DNA of 64,000 nt from Streptomyces sp. NBC_01471 (lineage in GTDB: Bacteria > Actinomycetota > Actinomycetes > Streptomycetales > Streptomycetaceae): NCBI RefSeq assembly GCF_041438865.1, contig NZ_CP109450.1:6512001-6576000 (forward strand), given 5' to 3'. Positions 34,320 through 42,878 of the stretch are shown one piece after another. Under the pieces are notes generated by a model. That model was not told where the DNA came from. It saw only the letters and a list, made by a program, of their open reading frames with translations, and did not search any database. How positions within the stretch are numbered: the stretch's first letter is position 1; each line of letters starts with the position of its first letter. Both the position numbers and the translations under genes were made by a program.

Positions 34320-35849
34320 TCAGAACAGCAGGGACTTCAGGGTGTCCACGGCATGGCCCGGGTCGTCGCCGATCCAGGCGGTGTGGCCGTCCGGCCTGAT
34401 CAACGCGGCCGGGACCGTGGACCAGGACCTGGCCAGGTCCTGGTCCATCGGCGGGTTCGCGTCGGGTTCGGCGGTGACGGAAGCCGTACCCGCCAGCTCG
34501 TGAAGGCCGGCGGCCGCGATCGCCCGGTCGGCACGGAGGCGGCCACCGGTGAGGTCGAGGAGAGCGAACCGGCCCGGTCGTGCGGTTTCGAACAGCCGTC
34601 GGGGGCCGGCGCCGTCGGGCGTGGGGGCGAAGGCCAGGTCGGGGGCGCGGGTGCCGACGAGCCGGTCGTCGTCGTGTGAGCCGTCGAGTGCTCCGTACCG
34701 GACGCCGAGTTGGGACAGCCGGGCGGTGAGGTCGTGGTTGAGCGCCGGGTATTCGGACAGCAGGGTGTCGAAGCGCCGGCGCAGGGTGAAGCCGTCCAGA
34801 CCGGTGGCGGTGACCAGGGCGACCTGGGCGCGGACGTCGGCCAGGACGGCCGCGCCGACCGGACGGCGCTCGGCCGTGTAGTCGTCGAGCACCCTGTCGG
34901 CGGCCCCCGCGCGCAGGACGGCGGCCAGCCGCCAGGCCAGGTTGTGCGCGTCCTGGACGCCGAGATTCAGGCCCTGGCCGCCCATCGGGTAGTGCATGTG
35001 GGCGGCGTCCCCGGCGAGCAGCACCCGTCCGGCGCGGTAGGCGTCCGCGACCTTTCCCGCATCCCCCACCGTGGCGATCCGCCGGGGATCGCGCATGCCG
35101 AGGTCGGTGCCTGCCACCCGTTCGACGGCGGCGCGCAGGTAGGCGAAGGGCACCGGGGAGGGCGGTGTCCCGTGCATGGTCGCGTGGTCGAGCACGCCGA
35201 CGAGGTGACGGCCTTCCGGCAGCGGGATGGTGAGCAGGACGCCCGCCTCGCAGGACAGGATCGGCGCCCCGTCCGGCGGCGGATCCTCCAGAACGACGTC
35301 TCCGCTGAGGGTGGTGGTGATGTTCTCGGTGCCGGTGAAGGGGATCCCGGCGGCGGTGCGGACGGTGCTGTGCGCGCCGTCGCAGCCGACCACGTAGCGT
35401 GCGGTCAGCCGCCCCGGGCCTGCCGGGGTCTCGATCTCCGTCTCGACCCGGTCGGGGTACTGCCGCAATCCGGTGACCCGGCACTGGCGGGTCACCCCGC
35501 CGCCGAGTTCGCGCAGCCGGCGTTCCATCAACTCCTCGGTCCCGACCTGCGGGTTGAGCAATACGAAGGGGTACCGCGTAGGGAGGCCCGTGAAGTCGAG
35601 CCGGGTCTGCCCCAGGGCGAAGTGCCAGGAGTCGCTGATCCGTCCTGCCGCGAGCAGGGGTTCGGACAGGCCGCGGGTGTCGAGGAGTTCGAGGGTACGC
35701 GGCTGAACGGTGTGGCCCCGGGACCAGGTCGAGCGCTCAGTACGGGCTTCCAGCAGCCGGACGCCGACCCCGGTGGCGGCGAGCTCGGCGGCCAGCCAGG
35801 TCCCGACCGGGCCGGCTCCGACGATGAGGACGTCGGTGTCAAAATCCAT
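34320..35849 (-). CDS. FAD-dependent aromatic-ring monooxygenase
   Basis: 509 aa from ATG 35849, with AGGAG eight bases upstream. PheA/TetX family: FAD GxGxxG motif IVGAGPVGTWLAAEL, the CDGAHSTVR (DG) motif that binds both FAD and NADPH, and the second FAD motif VLLAGDAAHMHYPMGGQGLNLGVQDAHNLAW. The C-terminal thioredoxin-like region (from about 400) with DGHTAWIG is typical of polyketide or phenol hydroxylases. It hydroxylates an aromatic ring using NAD(P)H and O2. No polyketide genes are near; may detoxify an aromatic compound or antibiotic. Single gene. Confidence 0.9.
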   Translation of the reverse strand: MDFDTDVLIVGAGPVGTWLAAELAATGVGVRLLEARTERSTWSRGHTVQPRTLELLDTRGLSEPLLAAGRISDSWHFALGQTRLDFTGLPTRYPFVLLNPQVGTEELMERRLRELGGGVTRQCRVTGLRQYPDRVETEIETPAGPGRLTARYVVGCDGAHSTVRTAAGIPFTGTENITTTLSGDVVLEDPPPDGAPILSCEAGVLLTIPLPEGRHLVGVLDHATMHGTPPSPVPFAYLRAAVERVAGTDLGMRDPRRIATVGDAGKVADAYRAGRVLLAGDAAHMHYPMGGQGLNLGVQDAHNLAWRLAAVLRAGAADRVLDDYTAERRPVGAAVLADVRAQVALVTATGLDGFTLRRRFDTLLSEYPALNHDLTARLSQLGVRYGALDGSHDDDRLVGTRAPDLAFAPTPDGAGPRRLFETARPGRFALLDLTGGRLRADRAIAAAGLHELAGTASVTAEPDANPPMDQDLARSWSTVPAALIRPDGHTAWIGDDPGHAVDTLKSLLF

Positions 35850-35967
35850 CAAGGCGCTCCTGGCTCGCGTGTGTTCGGGGATTCGTGGCGCCCCGGCGTC
35901 CGCCGACTCCGGATTGTCAGCCGCGGCACGGGTGGGGGAAGGGCCGCTCAGCAGCCCGTCTTTCACG

Positions 35968-35993
35968 CGGACCACTCCGGCGGACCACTCCGG
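35968..35993. repeat. 13-bp tandem duplication in the gap 35850-36189
   Basis: CGGACCACTCCGG occurs twice in direct tandem. The surrounding 340-base space between the monooxygenase and the next gene otherwise shows only weak promoter-like sequence. Confidence 0.5.
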
Positions 35994-36189
35994 GGGATGC
36001 ACGGTTCCTGATGACGCAGTACGACGTTATCGGGCCCCTCGCACGCTCGGGGAAGGGGATGCGCCGGTGATCGGCGATCGTTCCACCCCATCGACGTAAA
36101 AGGTGACAAGCCGCCTGCGCCCGCCTCATCGGACGTCTACCGTATGGACAGCCGCGACGCCCGCCGGCAGCCGTCCGAGGAGGAATCCT

Positions 36190-36726
36190 GTGTCATCACC
36201 CTGCGATCCCGAACACGCTCCCGTCGGCGATGTGGGCGCAGCGCTCATGATGATCGACTCCCGGCTCAAGGAAATCCACGCCGGCCGGACCGAGGCCGAC
36301 CCCGAACAACAGGAACTGGTCGACCGGTTGACCGCGTCACTGGGGCCCAGAGGGGCCAACGACGTGCTGGACGGCGCGTGCACGCTCATCTTCATGTTCA
36401 TGACGTGGCTGCGGCAGGCGCACGAGGAACACGACAAGGACGTCATCGAGTACGTGGTGCCCAGCCTCGTGACCACGATGCGCATGATGCCCAGGAGCAT
36501 CCGCCCCGAGGCCATCCCCACCATGGCGGGCCTGGTCGTCGCCGCGGGCACCGGACTGAGCCCCAGCCTGTGGCGCAAACAGTACGGAGACTGGACCGCG
36601 GAGGAGATGAACCCACTGGAAGCCACCGCCTTCCTGCTCGCGGAGCACATCAACCGGATCACCGACGACCCCGACTTCGCCACCCGCATGGTCACCGAAG
36701 CCCTGTCCGGTGCGGACGAGGACTGA
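36190..36726 (+). CDS. Uncharacterised helical protein
   Basis: 178 aa from GTG 36190, with GAGGAGGA seven bases upstream; the in-frame extension to 36103 lacks a ribosome site. Composition is mostly helical: MMIDSRLKEIHAG, then a long Met-rich stretch LIFMFMTWLRQAHEEHD and TTMRMMPRSIRPEA. No membrane spans or catalytic motifs stand out, and I do not recognise the family. Codon usage fits the genome. Next to a YiaA-like membrane protein 137 bases downstream. Confidence 0.65.
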   Translation: MSSPCDPEHAPVGDVGAALMMIDSRLKEIHAGRTEADPEQQELVDRLTASLGPRGANDVLDGACTLIFMFMTWLRQAHEEHDKDVIEYVVPSLVTTMRMMPRSIRPEAIPTMAGLVVAAGTGLSPSLWRKQYGDWTAEEMNPLEATAFLLAEHINRITDDPDFATRMVTEALSGADED

Positions 36727-36863
36727 CCTGCCGCACCCTCGCGAGAGCCCTCCCGGGCGGCCGCCCTGTCTCGCTGACGGTCCCGGGCCGGGCGGGCACC
36801 AGAACCCGAAGCTGAGTAGCTGTACGGATATGACCGGCGCCGCATCCGCACGATGCTGTCCCC

Positions 36864-37151
36864 ATGAGTGACACACCGGTCCGACAGCAGAACACCGCCG
36901 CATACTTCGGCCAGGCCGTGGCGTCCTTCGCGGTAGCACTGGCGGCCATGGCCCTGGGCATCCTCAATCTGGACGTCAACGTCTGGGTGCGGGCCTTCCT
37001 CGGTCTCGGGCTCCTCTACCTCACGACATCCGCCTTCACCCTCGCCAAGGTCATCAGGGACCGGCAGGAGGCCGGCCAGATCGTGACCAGGGTGGACCAG
37101 GCCCGGCTTGAGAAGCTGCTCGCCGAGCACGATCCGTTCCAGAAGCTCTGA
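36864..37151 (+). CDS. YiaA/YiaB-family inner membrane protein
   Basis: 95 aa. Two predicted membrane helices (AVASFAVALAAMALGILNL and AFLGLGLLYLTTSAFTLAKV) separated by a short NVWVRA turn, then a charged helix RDRQEAGQIVTRVDQARLEKLL, matching the YiaAB two-helix domain. Function of this family is unknown; often a stress-related membrane protein. No clear operon partner. Confidence 0.8.
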   Translation: MSDTPVRQQNTAAYFGQAVASFAVALAAMALGILNLDVNVWVRAFLGLGLLYLTTSAFTLAKVIRDRQEAGQIVTRVDQARLEKLLAEHDPFQKL

Positions 37152-37177
37152 CGGCCGTTGCCGCCGCCCCGGCCAGT

Positions 37178-37195
37178 GTCCTAAGCGCTTGCTCA
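37178..37195. promoter_or_regulatory. TetR operator (site A) before the TetR gene at 37256
   Basis: GTCCTAAGCGCTTGCTCA, with the symmetric core AAGCGCTT and a full right half-site TTGCTCA. The same right half recurs at 38530-38547 before the MaoC gene. Confidence 0.6.
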
Positions 37196-37255
37196 CCTTC
37201 GGGGTATGGTGTGCGTCCTGCAGCAGCGCTGCGTCACGGGCGGAAGGGGCGAGCA

Positions 37256-37879
37256 ATGAGCACGGCGGAGGAGACGGCGGGCGGCGAGGAGCCCTGGGCG
37301 GAGGTCGGCCCCGAGGCCGCCAGGCGGCTGCTCGTCGCCGCGGTCGAGGCCTTCGCCGAACGCGGTTACCACGCGACGACGACCCGCGACATCGCGGGCC
37401 GCGCCGGAATGAGCCCGGCCGCGCTCTACATCCACTACAAGACCAAGGAAGAGCTGCTCCACCGGATCAGCCGGATCGGCCACGAGAAGGCCCTGGAGAT
37501 CCTGGAGACAGCGGCCGACGGCCCGGGTGCGCCCGCCGAACGGCTTGCGGCGGCCGTCCGCTCCTTCGTCCGCTGGCACGCCGGGCACCATACGACGGCC
37601 CGTGTCGTGCAGTACGAACTCGACGCGCTCGGCGACGACCACCGCACCGAGATCGTCGAACTCCGCAGGCGGAGCGACGACGCCGTGCGCCGCATCATCA
37701 ACGACGGCGTGCAGGCGGGGGAGTTCGACGTCCCGTACGTCCCCGGGACCGCGCTGGCCGTGCTGTCGCTCTGCATCGACGTGGCGCGCTGGTTCAACGT
37801 GGAGGGGCGCAGAACGCCCGACGAGGTCGGCGTGTTCTACGCCGACCTCGTCCTGCGGATGGTCTCCGCCCGGAAGTAG
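37256..37879 (+). CDS. TetR-family regulator of the MaoC hydratase gene
   Basis: 207 aa from ATG 37256. Helix-turn-helix TTRDIAGRAGMSPAALYIHYKTKEELL; C-terminal domain resembles actinobacterial TetR proteins of fatty-acid metabolism (TetR_C_33/KstR2-like, with RWHAGHHTTARVVQYELDAL). The AAGCGCTTGCTCA half-palindrome occurs before this gene and before the convergent maoC, so self-repression plus maoC repression is likely. An acyl-CoA is the usual inducer for such regulators. Confidence 0.87.
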   Translation: MSTAEETAGGEEPWAEVGPEAARRLLVAAVEAFAERGYHATTTRDIAGRAGMSPAALYIHYKTKEELLHRISRIGHEKALEILETAADGPGAPAERLAAAVRSFVRWHAGHHTTARVVQYELDALGDDHRTEIVELRRRSDDAVRRIINDGVQAGEFDVPYVPGTALAVLSLCIDVARWFNVEGRRTPDEVGVFYADLVLRMVSARK

Positions 37880-37931
37880 CACGGGCCCGGCGGCTCGGCG
37901 GCCCGGCACCTCGGGGGTGCGGCGGTCCGGA

Positions 37932-38013
37932 ATCGGAAGCCGTCTGGATCGGAACCCGTCCGGATCGGAACCCGTCCGGATCAGAAGTATCGGAACCCGT
38001 CCGGATCAGAAGT
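37932..38013. repeat. Nested 16-bp and 25-bp tandem repeats
   Basis: ATCGGAACCCGTCCGG and one variant occur in tandem at 37932, 37948 and 37964 and again at 37989; the last two copies each carry a trailing ATCAGAAGT, making two perfect 25-base units (37964-37988, 37989-38013). The array runs over the stop codon of the maoC gene. Confidence 0.85.
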
Positions 38014-38467
38014 AGTAGCGGGAGACCGACTCCGCCACGCACACCGGCTTGTCGCCGCCCTCGCGCTCCACCGTGACCGCGGCCGTCACCTGCACGCCGC
38101 CGCCCGCCTCGGACACATCCGTGAGGACCGCCGTGGCCCGCAGCCGGGAGCCGACCGGCACCGTGGCGGGGAAGCGCACCTTGTCGGTGCCGTAGTTGAT
38201 GCCCATCTTCATTCCCTCGACCCGCATGATCTGCGGGACCAGCGTGGGCAGCAGCGACAGGGTCAGATAGCCATGGGCGATGGTCGTGCCGAACGGGCCC
38301 GCCGCGGCCTTCACCGGGTCGACATGGATCCACTGGTGGTCGCCCGTGGCGTCCGCGAAGAGGTCGATCCGCTTCTGGTCGATCTCCAGCCAGTCGCTCG
38401 GCCCCAGCTGCTCACCGATTCCGGCGCGCAGCTCATCGGCGGATGTGAAGATCCTCGGCTCTGCCAT
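38006..38467 (-). CDS. MaoC-like (R)-enoyl-CoA hydratase
   Basis: 153 aa from ATG 38467, AGGA seven bases upstream. Single hotdog domain with the hydratase-2 active-site segment FADATGDHQWIHVDP (Asp/His pair) and GTTIAHGYLTLSLLP. Adds water to trans-2-enoyl-CoA in beta-oxidation or PHA-type pathways; short single-domain members act as homodimers. Its terminal Phe-stop codons lie inside a 25-bp tandem repeat. Preceded by the shared TetR site at 38530-38547. Confidence 0.92.
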   Translation of the reverse strand: MAEPRIFTSADELRAGIGEQLGPSDWLEIDQKRIDLFADATGDHQWIHVDPVKAAAGPFGTTIAHGYLTLSLLPTLVPQIMRVEGMKMGINYGTDKVRFPATVPVGSRLRATAVLTDVSEAGGGVQVTAAVTVEREGGDKPVCVAESVSRYYF

Positions 38468-38529
38468 GCGTGATCCTGCCTTTCCCAACAGTCCCGGCGA
38501 CCGGCGGCGCTCCGGCGGCCGCAGTGAGG

Positions 38530-38547
38530 TGTCCAAGCGCTTGCTCA
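38530..38547. promoter_or_regulatory. TetR operator (site B) before maoC
   Basis: TGTCCAAGCGCTTGCTCA; 13 consecutive bases (AAGCGCTTGCTCA) are identical to the site at 37178-37195. It lies 63 bases upstream of the maoC start. Confidence 0.6.
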
Positions 38548-38710
38548 GCATTGTCGCGTGCGCCCGCCCCTGTCAACGACCGGCCTCGACGTCGGAGCTT
38601 CAACGACGCGGGCCTCGACGACCGGGAGCCTCGGCGACCGACCGTGCGGCCGTTCATACGACTGTTCGTACGGCCGGTCGTCGGCAGCGACGGGCAGTAG
38701 GCTCTGCGGA

Positions 38711-39196
38711 GTGCCGCACATTCCAGAGAAGGTCCAAGAGCTCACGGTCGGCCAGCTCTCCGCACGGAGTGGAGCCGCCGTTTCCGCCCTGCACTTCTAC
38801 GAGAGCAAGGGGCTGATCACCAGCCGCAGGACGAGCGGCAACCAGCGCCGCTACACCCGGGACGCGCTGCGCCGGGTCGCCTTCGTCCGCGCGGCGCAGC
38901 GCGTCGGCATCCCGCTCGCCACGATCAGGGGCGCGCTCGCCGAGCTGCCCGACGAGCGCACGCCCAACCGCGAGGACTGGGCGCGACTCTCCGCCGCCTG
39001 GCGCGCCGAACTCGACGGCCGCCTCGCCCAGCTCGCCCGCCTCCGCGACCATCTCACCGACTGCATCGGCTGCGGCTGTCTGTCGCTGGAGAACTGTGTC
39101 CTGTCCAACCCGGACGACACCGTCGGTGACCGCATGACCGGTTCGAGGCTGCTGCCCGGACCCCCCGACCCGTCCGCGGAGGGTCCGGCCGGCTGA
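38711..39196 (+). CDS. soxR: SoxR, redox-sensing MerR-family activator
   Basis: 161 aa from GTG 38711. MerR HTH (LTVGQLSARSGAAVSALHFYESKGLI) and the cysteine cluster CIGCGCLSLENC, which holds the [2Fe-2S] sensor of SoxR. In Streptomyces SoxR answers redox-active antibiotics rather than superoxide and activates a few oxidoreductase and transporter genes. A TAGGCT -10 box ends eight bases before the GTG and no ribosome site is seen, so the mRNA is probably leaderless. No SoxR targets are obvious in the adjacent genes. Confidence 0.94.
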   Translation: MPHIPEKVQELTVGQLSARSGAAVSALHFYESKGLITSRRTSGNQRRYTRDALRRVAFVRAAQRVGIPLATIRGALAELPDERTPNREDWARLSAAWRAELDGRLAQLARLRDHLTDCIGCGCLSLENCVLSNPDDTVGDRMTGSRLLPGPPDPSAEGPAG

Positions 39197-39211
39197 CGGC
39201 CGCGCCCGTCC

Positions 39212-39823
39212 TCAGGCCGCCGAGGCCAGGGCCGTGTGCCGGGCGCTCCTCGCGCGGGCCAGCGCGGTGGAGGTGAGGACCGGCTGCGGGACGAGGATCC
39301 CGCACCGGCTGCAGACCGGCCCCGACCACGGCTCCCGTCCGCCCCGCGAGGTCCAGGTGATCGTTTTCTCGGTGCACACCGGGCAGGCGCCGGCCGGGTC
39401 GGCCCTGAGGGCGGAAATCAGCCGCCGCAGAACCTCCGCCAGGGGCCGGGACGGATGCACGGCGGGGTCGCCGCACCAGGCCACACCGCAGCCGCCCCAG
39501 GTGCGCCGGTGCCAGTCGTCGAAGGCGCCGGGACGCCGTATCCCGTCGTGCTTCTCCCGCTTGCGCCGCTCCGCGAACTCCGCCTCGTAGGCGAGCCAGA
39601 CGGTCCGCGCCTCTTCCAGTTCGTCGAGCGCGGCCACCAGCCGCGCCGGATCCGGGGCCCGGTCCTCGGGCCCGATGTGATGCCTGGCACACAGATGGTC
39701 CCAGGTCGCCCTGTGTCCGTACGGGGCAAACCTCTCCAGACACTTGCGCAGCGAATACCGCCGCAGGGCAAGGTCGTGGTGGGGATCGCGCACCTGTCTC
39801 GCGAGACTCCGGAAACCGGCCAT
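39212..39823 (-). CDS. Uncharacterised protein with C-terminal zinc ribbon
   Basis: 203 aa from ATG 39823 with GGAGGTGG eight bases upstream. The C-terminal third has CPVC and CSRC pairs 26 residues apart (residues about 148-177), a zinc-ribbon arrangement; a further GGCGVAWCGDP lies just before. The N-terminal half is charged and helical (ALRRYSLRKCLERFAPYGHRATWDHLC). I do not recognise the family; such ribbons can bind nucleic acid or protein. Convergent with soxR. Confidence 0.65.
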   Translation of the reverse strand: MAGFRSLARQVRDPHHDLALRRYSLRKCLERFAPYGHRATWDHLCARHHIGPEDRAPDPARLVAALDELEEARTVWLAYEAEFAERRKREKHDGIRRPGAFDDWHRRTWGGCGVAWCGDPAVHPSRPLAEVLRRLISALRADPAGACPVCTEKTITWTSRGGREPWSGPVCSRCGILVPQPVLTSTALARARSARHTALASAA

Positions 39824-39976
39824 CGCACTGCCACCTCCGTCGCTGAAAACTCCTGCGTCAGTCAATGGACGTACGGCTACCCGATTCGGCTCCATCGAAT
39901 TCCCGATGGCTGCCATCATCGATTCGACCGGTCCCGCACCTGTGTGTCGATTCGGAAAAGGTGACGCATGTTCACC

Positions 39977-40002
39977 TTACTGACGGGTCACCCCGCCAGT
40001 AA
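39977..40002. promoter_or_regulatory. TTACTG...CAGTAA inverted repeat before the acylase gene
   Basis: TTACTG-A-CGGG-N4-CCCG-C-CAGTAA, symmetric at 10 of 13 pairs, 36 bases upstream of the start. It resembles the TTAC/GTAA sites before the lipase (15870-15911), though with a wider centre. Confidence 0.5.
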
Positions 40003-40037
40003 CGTCCGTCTCATCGGCTTCCCCCTCAGGAGCATTC

Positions 40038-42815
40038 ATGCGACGACGCACCGGAAAGCTCAGAACTGCCATCGCCGTAGCGGTGTTCGCGCTCGGCGCC
40101 GGCCTGATGGCTCCGCTGCCGCAGGCGACCGCCGCGGCCGCGGATCCCGTCACCGACTACTGCAAGAGCCAGTGCAACGACATCCTGCCGCCGGGTGAGA
40201 ACGGCAACGCCACCCTCGCCCAGATCCTCGCGCACCGTGCGCTGGGGACCCGTCCCGAGCACAGCGCGGACCAGCTCGGACCGTACGACGCGCTGCCCGC
40301 CGGGGCCCCGTCGCTCACCGACTCCACCCTGAACAACTTCTTCAACGACGGCTCGTTCGGCGTCCCCGACGACCAGGTGGCCTCGGTCACCAAGCCGCGC
40401 GACGACGTCAGCATCACGCGGGACAAGAAGACCGGCGTACCCCACATCAAGGGGACCACGCGCTACGGGACCGAGTTCGGCGCCGGGTACGCGGCGGGCC
40501 AGGACCGCCTCTGGCTGATGGACCTCTTCCGGCACATCGGCCGCGGCGAGCTCACCTCCTTCGCCGGCGGGGCACTCGCCAACCAGGGCCTGGAGCAGGA
40601 GTTCTGGCCGATGGCCCCGTACACCGAGCAGGACCTCCAGGACCAGGCCGACCGGATAGCGGCCCAGGGCGCACGCGGCAAGCAGGCCATGGACGACGCA
40701 CAGGCGTACGTCGACGGCATCAACTCCTACCGGCAGAAGTCGAAGGACGGCCGCTACTTCCCCGGCGAGTACGTCCTCACCGGGAAGATCAACGCGATCA
40801 CCAACGCGGGCGAGATCGAACCGTTCAAGATCACGGACATGATCGCGCTCGCCTCGGTCGTCGGCGGCCTCTTCGGCGGCGGCGGTGGCGGCGAGGTCCA
40901 GGCCGCGCTCTCGCTGCTCTCGGCCCAGCAGAAGTACGGCGTCACCGAGGGCAGCAAGGTCTGGGAGTCCTTCCGGGAGCGCAATGACCCGGAGGCGACC
41001 CTCACCGTCCACGACGGCACCAGCTTCCCCTACGCGGACAAACCAGCGGACCCCAAGGGCACCGCGATGCCCGACCCGGGCTCGGTGAAGGCCGAGCCGC
41101 TGGTGTACGACCGGTCCGGCGGTGCCAAGACCGAGGCGAGGACCCCGGTCAAGGCGCCGAAGAAGCTCAAGCCCGTGCAGGGCATGTACGACAACGGGGT
41201 GCTGCCGACCGACCTGTTCAGCAGCAAGAAGGGCATGTCCAACGCCCTCGTCGTCTCGGGGCAGCACACCGCGAGCGGAAACCCGGTCGCCGTGTTCGGA
41301 CCGCAGACCGGGTACTTCCTGCCGCAGCTGCTGATGCTCCAGGAACTCCAGGGCCCCGGAATCAGCGCCCGCGGTGTCTCCTTCGCCGGTGTCGGCATGT
41401 ACATCCAGCTGGGCCGCGGCCAGGACTACGCGTGGAGCGCCACATCGGCCGGCCAGGACATCACCGACACCTACGCGGTGGAGCTCTGCCAGGACGACAC
41501 CCACTACCTCTTCCGGGGCGTCTGCACTCCGATGGAGAAGATGGAGCGGACCAACTCCTGGACGCCGACGGTCGCCGACTCCACGGCGGCCGGGTCCTAC
41601 CGGATGCAGGTCTACCGCACCAAGTACGGCATCGTGACCCACCGCGCGACCGTCGGCGGCAAACCCGTCGCCTACACCTCGCTGCGCAGTACGTACGGGC
41701 ATGAGGCCGACTCGATAGTGGGCTTCCAGATGATGAACGACCCGGGGTACGTGAAGGACGCGAAGACCTTCCAGGAGGCCGCCTCCCACATCGGCTACAC
41801 CTTCAACTGGTTCTACGCCGACTCCCGGCAGGCCGCCTACTTCAACAGCGGTATGAACCCGGTGCGCGCGGCCGGGGTGGACGCCTCCCTGCCGGTCAGG
41901 GCCGAGCCGGCCTACGAGTGGAAGGGCTTCGACCCCGACCACTACACCACCGACGTGACCCCGGCCACCCAGCATCCGCAGTCCGTGGGCCAGGACTACT
42001 ACGTCTCGTGGAACAACAAGCAGGCCAAGGACTACTCGTCGGCCGGGTTCGGCAACGGCTCGGTGCACCGGGTCGACCTGCTCGGCGACCGGGTGGCGAA
42101 ACTCGTCGCCAAGGGCGGCGTCACCCGTGCCGGGCTGACCCGCGCCATGGCCGAGGCGGCCGTCACCGACCTGCGCGGTGAGGACGTCCTGCCCGAACTG
42201 CTCGACGTCGTACGGAGCCGGCCGGTCACCGACCCGGCGGAGGCCAAGGCCGTCGAACAGCTGGAGGCCTGGGTGGCCGACGGCACCCAGCGCAAGGAGA
42301 ACGCCCAGAGCTCGCACGTCTACACCCATCCGGACGCCGTGCGGATCATGGACGCCTGGTGGCCGCTGCTGGTGGAGGCCGAGTTCAAGCCGGGGCTCGG
42401 TGACGACCTCTACTCGGCGCTCACCACCAACCTCTCCGTCGACGAGTCGCCGTCGGCGGGCCACGGACCCACCGGGGCCCACGCCGGATCGGCCTTCCAG
42501 TACGGCTGGTGGAGCTATGTCGACAAGGACATCCGTACGGTCCTGGGCCGCCCGGTACAGGGCAAGCTGGGCAAGACGTACTGCGGCGGGGGCGACCTGA
42601 GCGCCTGCCGCGACGCGCTGCTCTCGACCCTGGGCCAGGCCGCGGCCAAGACCCCGGCGCAGGTCTACCCCGGCGACGACAGCTGCGCCGCCGGTGACCA
42701 GTGGTGCTCGGACGCGATCATCCACCGTCCGCTGGGCGGGCTGCAGTTCTGGCCCATCCAGTGGCAGAACCGGCCCACGTACCAGCAGGTCGTGGAGTTC
42801 CCCTCGCACCGGTAG
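40038..42815 (+). CDS. Secreted penicillin-acylase-family Ntn hydrolase
   Basis: 925 aa from ATG 40038, five bases after CAGGAG. A signal peptide ends near ATAAAADP (residue 35). These enzymes are made as precursors that cut themselves before a nucleophilic Ser to give alpha and beta chains; Ser401 in KKGMSNALVVSGQH is the likely nucleophile, so the beta chain would be about 525 aa. GYAAGQDRLWLMDLFRHIGRGEL is the usual N-terminal conserved part. Substrates of relatives include penicillins, acyl-homoserine lactones, aculeacin and other acyl amides; which applies is unknown. Single gene with a strong terminator. Confidence 0.9.
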   Translation: MRRRTGKLRTAIAVAVFALGAGLMAPLPQATAAAADPVTDYCKSQCNDILPPGENGNATLAQILAHRALGTRPEHSADQLGPYDALPAGAPSLTDSTLNNFFNDGSFGVPDDQVASVTKPRDDVSITRDKKTGVPHIKGTTRYGTEFGAGYAAGQDRLWLMDLFRHIGRGELTSFAGGALANQGLEQEFWPMAPYTEQDLQDQADRIAAQGARGKQAMDDAQAYVDGINSYRQKSKDGRYFPGEYVLTGKINAITNAGEIEPFKITDMIALASVVGGLFGGGGGGEVQAALSLLSAQQKYGVTEGSKVWESFRERNDPEATLTVHDGTSFPYADKPADPKGTAMPDPGSVKAEPLVYDRSGGAKTEARTPVKAPKKLKPVQGMYDNGVLPTDLFSSKKGMSNALVVSGQHTASGNPVAVFGPQTGYFLPQLLMLQELQGPGISARGVSFAGVGMYIQLGRGQDYAWSATSAGQDITDTYAVELCQDDTHYLFRGVCTPMEKMERTNSWTPTVADSTAAGSYRMQVYRTKYGIVTHRATVGGKPVAYTSLRSTYGHEADSIVGFQMMNDPGYVKDAKTFQEAASHIGYTFNWFYADSRQAAYFNSGMNPVRAAGVDASLPVRAEPAYEWKGFDPDHYTTDVTPATQHPQSVGQDYYVSWNNKQAKDYSSAGFGNGSVHRVDLLGDRVAKLVAKGGVTRAGLTRAMAEAAVTDLRGEDVLPELLDVVRSRPVTDPAEAKAVEQLEAWVADGTQRKENAQSSHVYTHPDAVRIMDAWWPLLVEAEFKPGLGDDLYSALTTNLSVDESPSAGHGPTGAHAGSAFQYGWWSYVDKDIRTVLGRPVQGKLGKTYCGGGDLSACRDALLSTLGQAAAKTPAQVYPGDDSCAAGDQWCSDAIIHRPLGGLQFWPIQWQNRPTYQQVVEFPSHR

Positions 42816-42833
42816 ACGGACCGGGGCACGGGG

Positions 42834-42871
42834 CCGCGGGCCGGAACGGGCAACTCCGTTCCGGCCCGCGG
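42834..42871. terminator. Strong bidirectional hairpin terminator
   Basis: CCGCGGGCCGGAACGG pairs perfectly over 16 bp with CCGTTCCGGCCCGCGG, loop GCAACT. It lies between the acylase and the convergent NamZ gene. Confidence 0.85.
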
Positions 42872-42878
42872 CAGTTGC

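Noticed and set aside
37932..38013. CRISPR array
   Set aside because: Units are directly adjacent with no unique spacers and no cas genes are nearby.
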